Shown: positions 7,666 through 10,181 of the stretch, in pieces
Numbering within the stretch: position 1 is the stretch's first letter
How the letters are laid out: each line of letters starts with the position of its first letter
Assembly: GCA_964386925.1 (NCBI GenBank)
Contig: CAYLUU010000085.1
Location: 1 to 10,181 of the forward strand
From: CAG-791 sp964386925
GTDB lineage: Bacteria; Bacillota; Clostridia; Lachnospirales; Lachnospiraceae
Length of the DNA: 10,181 nucleotides
Reading direction: 5' to 3'
Position numbers and translations under genes: made by a program
The notes under the pieces: generated by a model
What the model saw: the letters and a program-made list of their open reading frames with translations, nothing else
The model's database searches: none
What the model was told of the DNA's origin: nothing

Positions 7666-9039
7666 ATGAATACAACCATGCCGAAAGAAAATAAGATGGG
7701 CGTCATGCCGGTGAAACAGCTGATCGTCAACATGTCTGTTCCGATGATGATCTCGATGCTGGTACAGGCCCTGTACAACGTAGTCGATTCCATTTTCGTT
7801 GCACAGATCAGCGAAAATGCGCTGGCAGCCGTCACCTTTGCCTTCCCGCTTCAGAATCTGATGATTGCCTTTGCCTCCGGTCTCGGCGTCGGCATCAATT
7901 CGCTCCTGTCCAGAGATCTGGGTGAGCACAATTATGAGCATTCCAATGCCGTAGCCAATAACGGCATGTTCCTGACTGCAGTAAATTATGTAATTTTCCT
8001 GCTCGTTGGTGCATTTTTGTCGCATCCGTTTATCTGCAGCCAGACCACGGATCCGGAAATCATTGCGGCCGGTGATACCTATCTTTCCATTGTATGCATG
8101 ATGTCCTTCGGCCTGTTCTTCCAGATCACCTTTGAGCGCCTTCTGCAGGCCACCGGGCGCACAATGCTGTCGATGTTCTCCCAGCTGCTGGGTGCTGTGA
8201 TCAATATTATTTTCGATCCGATTCTGATCTTCGGCCTCTTCGGATTCCCTGAACTGGGTGTAGCCGGTGCCGCCTATGCAACCGTTCTCGGGCAGTGCAT
8301 TGCCGCCGTTGTCGGGCTGATGCTGAATCTGCGTCTGAATCACGAGATCCAGTTCTCACTTGCCAAAATGCTGCATCCGATCCCGCCGATCATCGGTAAA
8401 ATTTATTACGTCGGCATTCCTTCCATGATGATGATGTCCATCGGCTCCGTCATGACCTACCTCATGAACCGGATTCTGGTCGGCTTCTCCACAACCGCAA
8501 CCGCCGTGTTCGGCGTGTATTATAAGCTGCAGAGCTTCTTCTTCATGCCGGTATTCGGCCTGAACAATGGACTGATTCCGATTCTGGCCTTCAACTACGG
8601 AGCCAGGAAGAAGTCGCGCATTGATGAGGCGCTTCGTTTCTCCCTGCTGCTCGCCATCTGCATCATGCTGTGCGGCACTCTCACCATGGAACTGATCCCC
8701 GGAACTCTTCTGAATATGTTCAGTGCTTCCGATGAAATGCGGCAGATGGGAATCTGTGCGCTGCGGACCATCGCCATCCATTTCCCGCTTGCAGCCTGCG
8801 GCATTGTGATGGGCTCCATTTTCCAGGCCTTCGGTCAGAGCGTATATTCGCTGATCGTTTCTCTCGGCCGTCAGCTTGTCGTACTGATCCCGGTTGCCTG
8901 GCTTTTGTCCCTGACAGGGAATGTCAACAATGTGTGGTGGTGCTTCCTCATCGCAGAGGGTGTATCGCTGATCCTGTCTCTGTTCTTCTTCCGCAGGGTA
9001 TACCGCAAGCTGGTGCTGCCGCTTGAGAAAGCGGCCTGA
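7666..9039 (+). CDS. MATE family multidrug efflux transporter, MepA-like
   Basis: This 457-residue inner-membrane antiporter has about twelve hydrophobic helices in two homologous halves, as is usual for MATE pumps (440-480 residues). Family marks include PVKQLIVNMSVPMMISMLVQALYNVVDSIFVAQ (about 15-47), the first helix region typical of MATE proteins, then LGVGINSLLSRDLG (73-86), LLQATGRTMLSM (159-170), the second-half opening VGIPSMMMMSIG (249-260), and GLNNGLIPILAFNYGARK (298-315), a conserved MepA-like signature. MATE proteins export cationic drugs or metabolites using Na+ or H+ gradients; substrate cannot be predicted. AAGGAG (7656-7661) lies 4 nt before the ATG at 7666. It is the only clear plus-strand gene in the window, divergent from murD and convergent with the histidine phosphatase. 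No terminator sits directly after its stop; a terminator-like hairpin occurs about 260 nt downstream, inside the opposing gene. Confidence 0.94.
   Translation: MNTTMPKENKMGVMPVKQLIVNMSVPMMISMLVQALYNVVDSIFVAQISENALAAVTFAFPLQNLMIAFASGLGVGINSLLSRDLGEHNYEHSNAVANNGMFLTAVNYVIFLLVGAFLSHPFICSQTTDPEIIAAGDTYLSIVCMMSFGLFFQITFERLLQATGRTMLSMFSQLLGAVINIIFDPILIFGLFGFPELGVAGAAYATVLGQCIAAVVGLMLNLRLNHEIQFSLAKMLHPIPPIIGKIYYVGIPSMMMMSIGSVMTYLMNRILVGFSTTATAVFGVYYKLQSFFFMPVFGLNNGLIPILAFNYGARKKSRIDEALRFSLLLAICIMLCGTLTMELIPGTLLNMFSASDEMRQMGICALRTIAIHFPLAACGIVMGSIFQAFGQSVYSLIVSLGRQLVVLIPVAWLLSLTGNVNNVWWCFLIAEGVSLILSLFFFRRVYRKLVLPLEKAA
9018..9035 (+). other. Hairpin with GAGA tetraloop at the 3' end of the MATE gene
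   Basis: GCCGCTT, loop GAGA, AAGCGGC forms a perfect 7-bp stem ending just before the MATE stop codon. GAGA is a GNRA-type loop on the plus-strand RNA. No T tract follows, so it is not a standard terminator; it could protect the mRNA end or be chance. A short ACACC/GGTGT repeat (9039-9050) follows across the stop. Confidence 0.35.
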
Positions 9040-9066
9040 CACCTCGGTGTTCTCCAAAGGAAAAAC

Positions 9067-9624
9067 TTAAAGGCTGTTCTCCTCGCCAAAGTCATACCGC
9101 ACCACCTGACAGTTTTTCACGCCGAATGCTGCGTACTCCTCATTGGTCATATCCGTAAAATAGGACTGCACCACGCGGGCAATCCCATTGTGGGCGACCA
9201 GAATATATGTCTTCTCTTCGGATTTTGCTTTGATTTCATCCAGCAGATTGTAAATTCGCTGCGCCAGCTGCAGCATGGATTCTCCGCCCTCATACCTGCA
9301 GGCAAAGGATTCCTTTGCCTTTTTGAAATCCACGCCGTCCCGCGGCGTGGATTCCCATTTTCCGAAGTTCTGTTCCACGAGCCTTGGCTCTACCCTGCAC
9401 GGAATCCCTGTCATTTTCGAAATAATCTTAGCCGTATCCGCGGCACGGCTAAGCGGCGAATACAGGATCTCGTCCGCCTTGATTCCGGCAGCCAGGATAT
9501 TCCTTCCGGTCTCGGCCGCCTGCTCTTTCCCATACTCCGTCAAAGGGCTGTCCATGGCACCGCAGATTTTATTTGCCACATTCCACACGGTCTGCCCGTG
9601 TCTTACAAAATAAAAATGACCCAT
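9067..9624 (-). CDS. Histidine phosphatase family protein (phosphoglycerate mutase-like)
   Basis: This 185-residue cytoplasmic protein belongs to the histidine phosphatase (phosphoglycerate mutase-like) superfamily, which moves phosphate through a phosphohistidine. Visible catalytic features are FVRHGQTVWN (6-15; R8 and nucleophile H9), SPLSRAADTA (56-65; R60), the acid region EQNFGKWE (84-91; E84 the likely proton donor) and VAHNGIARVV (143-152; second His H145). Length and motifs fit the small phosphatase branch (GpmB/CobC-like), but the substrate could be a sugar phosphate, alpha-ribazole phosphate or another phosphoester. The ATG at 9624 has AGGAAGG ending about 5 nt upstream. The gene follows the ArsB/NhaD-like transporter by 66 bp, probably in the same transcript, and converges on the MATE gene with 27 bp between stops. 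Its coding sequence contains three strong inverted repeats, one of which looks like a terminator for the opposite strand. Confidence 0.93.
   Translation of the reverse strand: MGHFYFVRHGQTVWNVANKICGAMDSPLTEYGKEQAAETGRNILAAGIKADEILYSPLSRAADTAKIISKMTGIPCRVEPRLVEQNFGKWESTPRDGVDFKKAKESFACRYEGGESMLQLAQRIYNLLDEIKAKSEEKTYILVAHNGIARVVQSYFTDMTNEEYAAFGVKNCQVVRYDFGEENSL
9300..9324 (+). terminator. Candidate intrinsic terminator on the plus strand, inside the histidine phosphatase gene
   Basis: AGGCAAAGGA (9300-9309), one T, then TCCTTTGCCT (9311-9320) is a perfect 10-bp inverted repeat. In RNA it would fold as an 8-bp stem with a 5-nt loop. On the plus strand it runs into five Ts (9320-9324), the form of a rho-independent terminator. 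It lies 261 nt past the MATE stop, antisense to the histidine phosphatase, so it could end MATE read-through. On the minus strand no T run follows, so the phosphatase mRNA would not be stopped here. Confidence 0.5.
9327..9353. repeat. 11-bp perfect inverted repeat inside the histidine phosphatase gene
   Basis: AATCCACGCCG (9327-9337) and CGGCGTGGATT (9343-9353) are exact reverse complements with a 5-nt loop, giving a strong G+C-rich hairpin on either strand. It starts 2 nt after the candidate terminator and encodes residues around 91-99 (EST PRDGVDF region). No T tract follows on either strand. Its role is unknown; it may be chance, or reinforce the neighbouring terminator. Confidence 0.55.
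9427..9453. repeat. 9-bp perfect inverted repeat inside the histidine phosphatase gene
   Basis: CTTAGCCGT (9427-9435) and ACGGCTAAG (9445-9453) pair exactly around a 9-nt spacer that itself holds CCGCGG. It overlaps the codons for the catalytic SRAADTAK segment. A repeat of this size is not rare by chance in 10 kb, so only the clustering with the two stronger repeats makes it worth listing. Confidence 0.35.
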
Positions 9625-9640
9625 TCCAGCCTTCCTTTCA

Positions 9641-9657
9641 CAGAATCGCCGACTCTG
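9641..9657 (-). other. Hairpin in the leader of the histidine phosphatase gene
   Basis: On the minus strand CAGAGTC, loop GGC, GATTCTG forms a 7-bp stem with one G-U pair. It sits in the 66-bp gap between the transporter stop and the phosphatase start, immediately upstream of the AAAGGAAGG ribosome site. No T run follows, so it is not a terminator; it might affect translation or processing of the downstream gene. Confidence 0.35.
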
Positions 9658-9690
9658 AATCTGTTACTGTTAAAATCCCCGGCATTCTTT

Positions 9691-10181
9691 TCACCTCATC
9701 CAGAGCTTCCACAGCCCAACCAACGCTGCAAGGAATATCACGTTTGATAAGGTAAACAATCTAAAATATCTGCCCTTTTCTGCCGGAAGCTCCCGTGCAA
9801 CCTGCCGATACGAGATCAAGCTGGCCATCGATGCAATCAATGTCCCGAGCCCGCCGAGGTTCGTACCAATGATCAGCGCCTCTGTCTGATCCGTAAATCC
9901 CGAAAGCAGAATTGCCGCCGGAACGTTGCTGGTCACCTGCGAAGCCAGTACAGCAGTCAGTACCTCATGCCCGGCCAGAATACTCCGAAGCCACTGCGAA
10001 AAGGCTGTGATCCGCCCCAGATTCCCGATGAAGATAAAAAGTGCAATAAAGGTCATCAGAAGGGAATAATCCACCTTTTTCAGAACACAGCGATTAAGGC
10101 ACAGCGTTCCCGCCAGCACAGCTGCAAATGTCACGCCATAGGGCACCACTCGCATCACCGTCAGCAGGCACAGCAGGAATA
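9691..10181 (-). CDS. ArsB/NhaD-type (ion transporter superfamily) membrane transporter, C-terminal part only
   Basis: About 162 residues of the C-terminus are present; the frame is open to the right edge and continues there with hydrophobic residues (FLLCLLTV), so a GTG or ATG near 10158 should not be taken as the start. The KVDYSLLMTFIALFIFIGNLGRI segment, QVTSNVPAAILLSGF and ALIIGTNLGGLGTLIASMASLISYR are typical of the ArsB/NhaD and citrate/anion transporter superfamily, where the SNVP and GTNLGG loops help form the transport site. At least four membrane helices are visible, the last near the C-terminus (LFTLSNVIFLAALVGLWKLW). Members move arsenite, sodium/protons or organic or inorganic anions, and the substrate cannot be told from this fragment. 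The stop TGA at 9693-9691 is followed after 66 bp by the histidine phosphatase on the same strand. The superfamily call is good; substrate is unknown. Confidence 0.85.
   Translation of the reverse strand, partial: FLLCLLTVMRVVPYGVTFAAVLAGTLCLNRCVLKKVDYSLLMTFIALFIFIGNLGRITAFSQWLRSILAGHEVLTAVLASQVTSNVPAAILLSGFTDQTEALIIGTNLGGLGTLIASMASLISYRQVARELPAEKGRYFRLFTLSNVIFLAALVGLWKLWMR

Noticed and set aside
7609..9057. Two minus-strand open frames opposite the MATE gene (244 and 233 codons)
   Set aside because: They are hydrophilic, Gln/His/Asp-rich mirrors of a membrane protein, with no ribosome site, and together simply cover the MATE coding region.
9039..9066. ACACC/GGTGT repeat after the MATE stop as a bidirectional terminator
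   Set aside because: The loop would be only 2-4 nt, and no T tract follows the stem directly on either strand; the GTTTTT after the phosphatase stop comes before this repeat on its strand, not after it.
10156..10158. GTG/ATG as the start of a small 155-residue membrane protein at the right edge
   Set aside because: The frame stays open to the edge with hydrophobic codons and the protein begins in the middle of a known transporter fold, so it is the tail of a larger gene.

Overview
The window looks like a chromosomal segment of a member of the Bacillota (Firmicutes), most likely an anaerobic clostridial or erysipelotrichial gut or rumen type. This rests on moderate G+C, clear AGGAG-type ribosome binding sites, and protein flavours typical of that phylum: a MepA-like MATE pump, an aminotransferase-fold Orn/Lys/Arg decarboxylase, an ArsB/NhaD-type transporter and an intracellular GH31 glycosidase. 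No rRNA, tRNA, CRISPR array, insertion sequence or integrase was seen. Genus-level placement is not possible by eye.

Layout. Five genes lie head to tail on the minus strand, transcribed from 7548 down to the left edge. They are a MurD-type peptidoglycan ligase (7548-6340), an Orn/Lys/Arg decarboxylase (6340-4652, overlapping murD by one base in a TAATG junction), a GT52/polysialyltransferase-like glycosyltransferase (4538-3432), a PglK-like ABC exporter (3256-1499), and a GH31 alpha-xylosidase/alpha-glucosidase-type enzyme (1470 to beyond the left edge, 28 nt after the exporter stop). A 117-bp divergent spacer (7549-7665) holds a dyad and a plausible -10 element, and leads rightward into a MATE efflux pump (7666-9039, plus strand). 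The MATE gene converges, with only 27 bp between, on a minus-strand pair: the C-terminal part of an ArsB/NhaD-like transporter (entering from the right edge, ending at 9691) followed by a histidine phosphatase (9624-9067).

How the genes may work together. MurD is cell-wall synthesis; the glycosyltransferase plus PglK-like flippase suggests assembly and flipping of a lipid-linked surface glycan; the decarboxylase makes polyamine or cadaverine. The left block may therefore be a small envelope-related operon, but co-transcription across the 113-bp and 175-bp gaps is inferred.

Points most worth checking: (1) MurD carries non-canonical residues at two positions that are lysines in E. coli MurD; (2) murD and the decarboxylase are translationally coupled; (3) the decarboxylase has a lower-G+C insertion of about 39 residues next to the active site; (4) a terminator-like hairpin with a T tract on the plus strand lies inside the antisense histidine phosphatase gene and could end the MATE transcript, with a second strong inverted repeat beside it. 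No clearly new multi-gene system was recognised.
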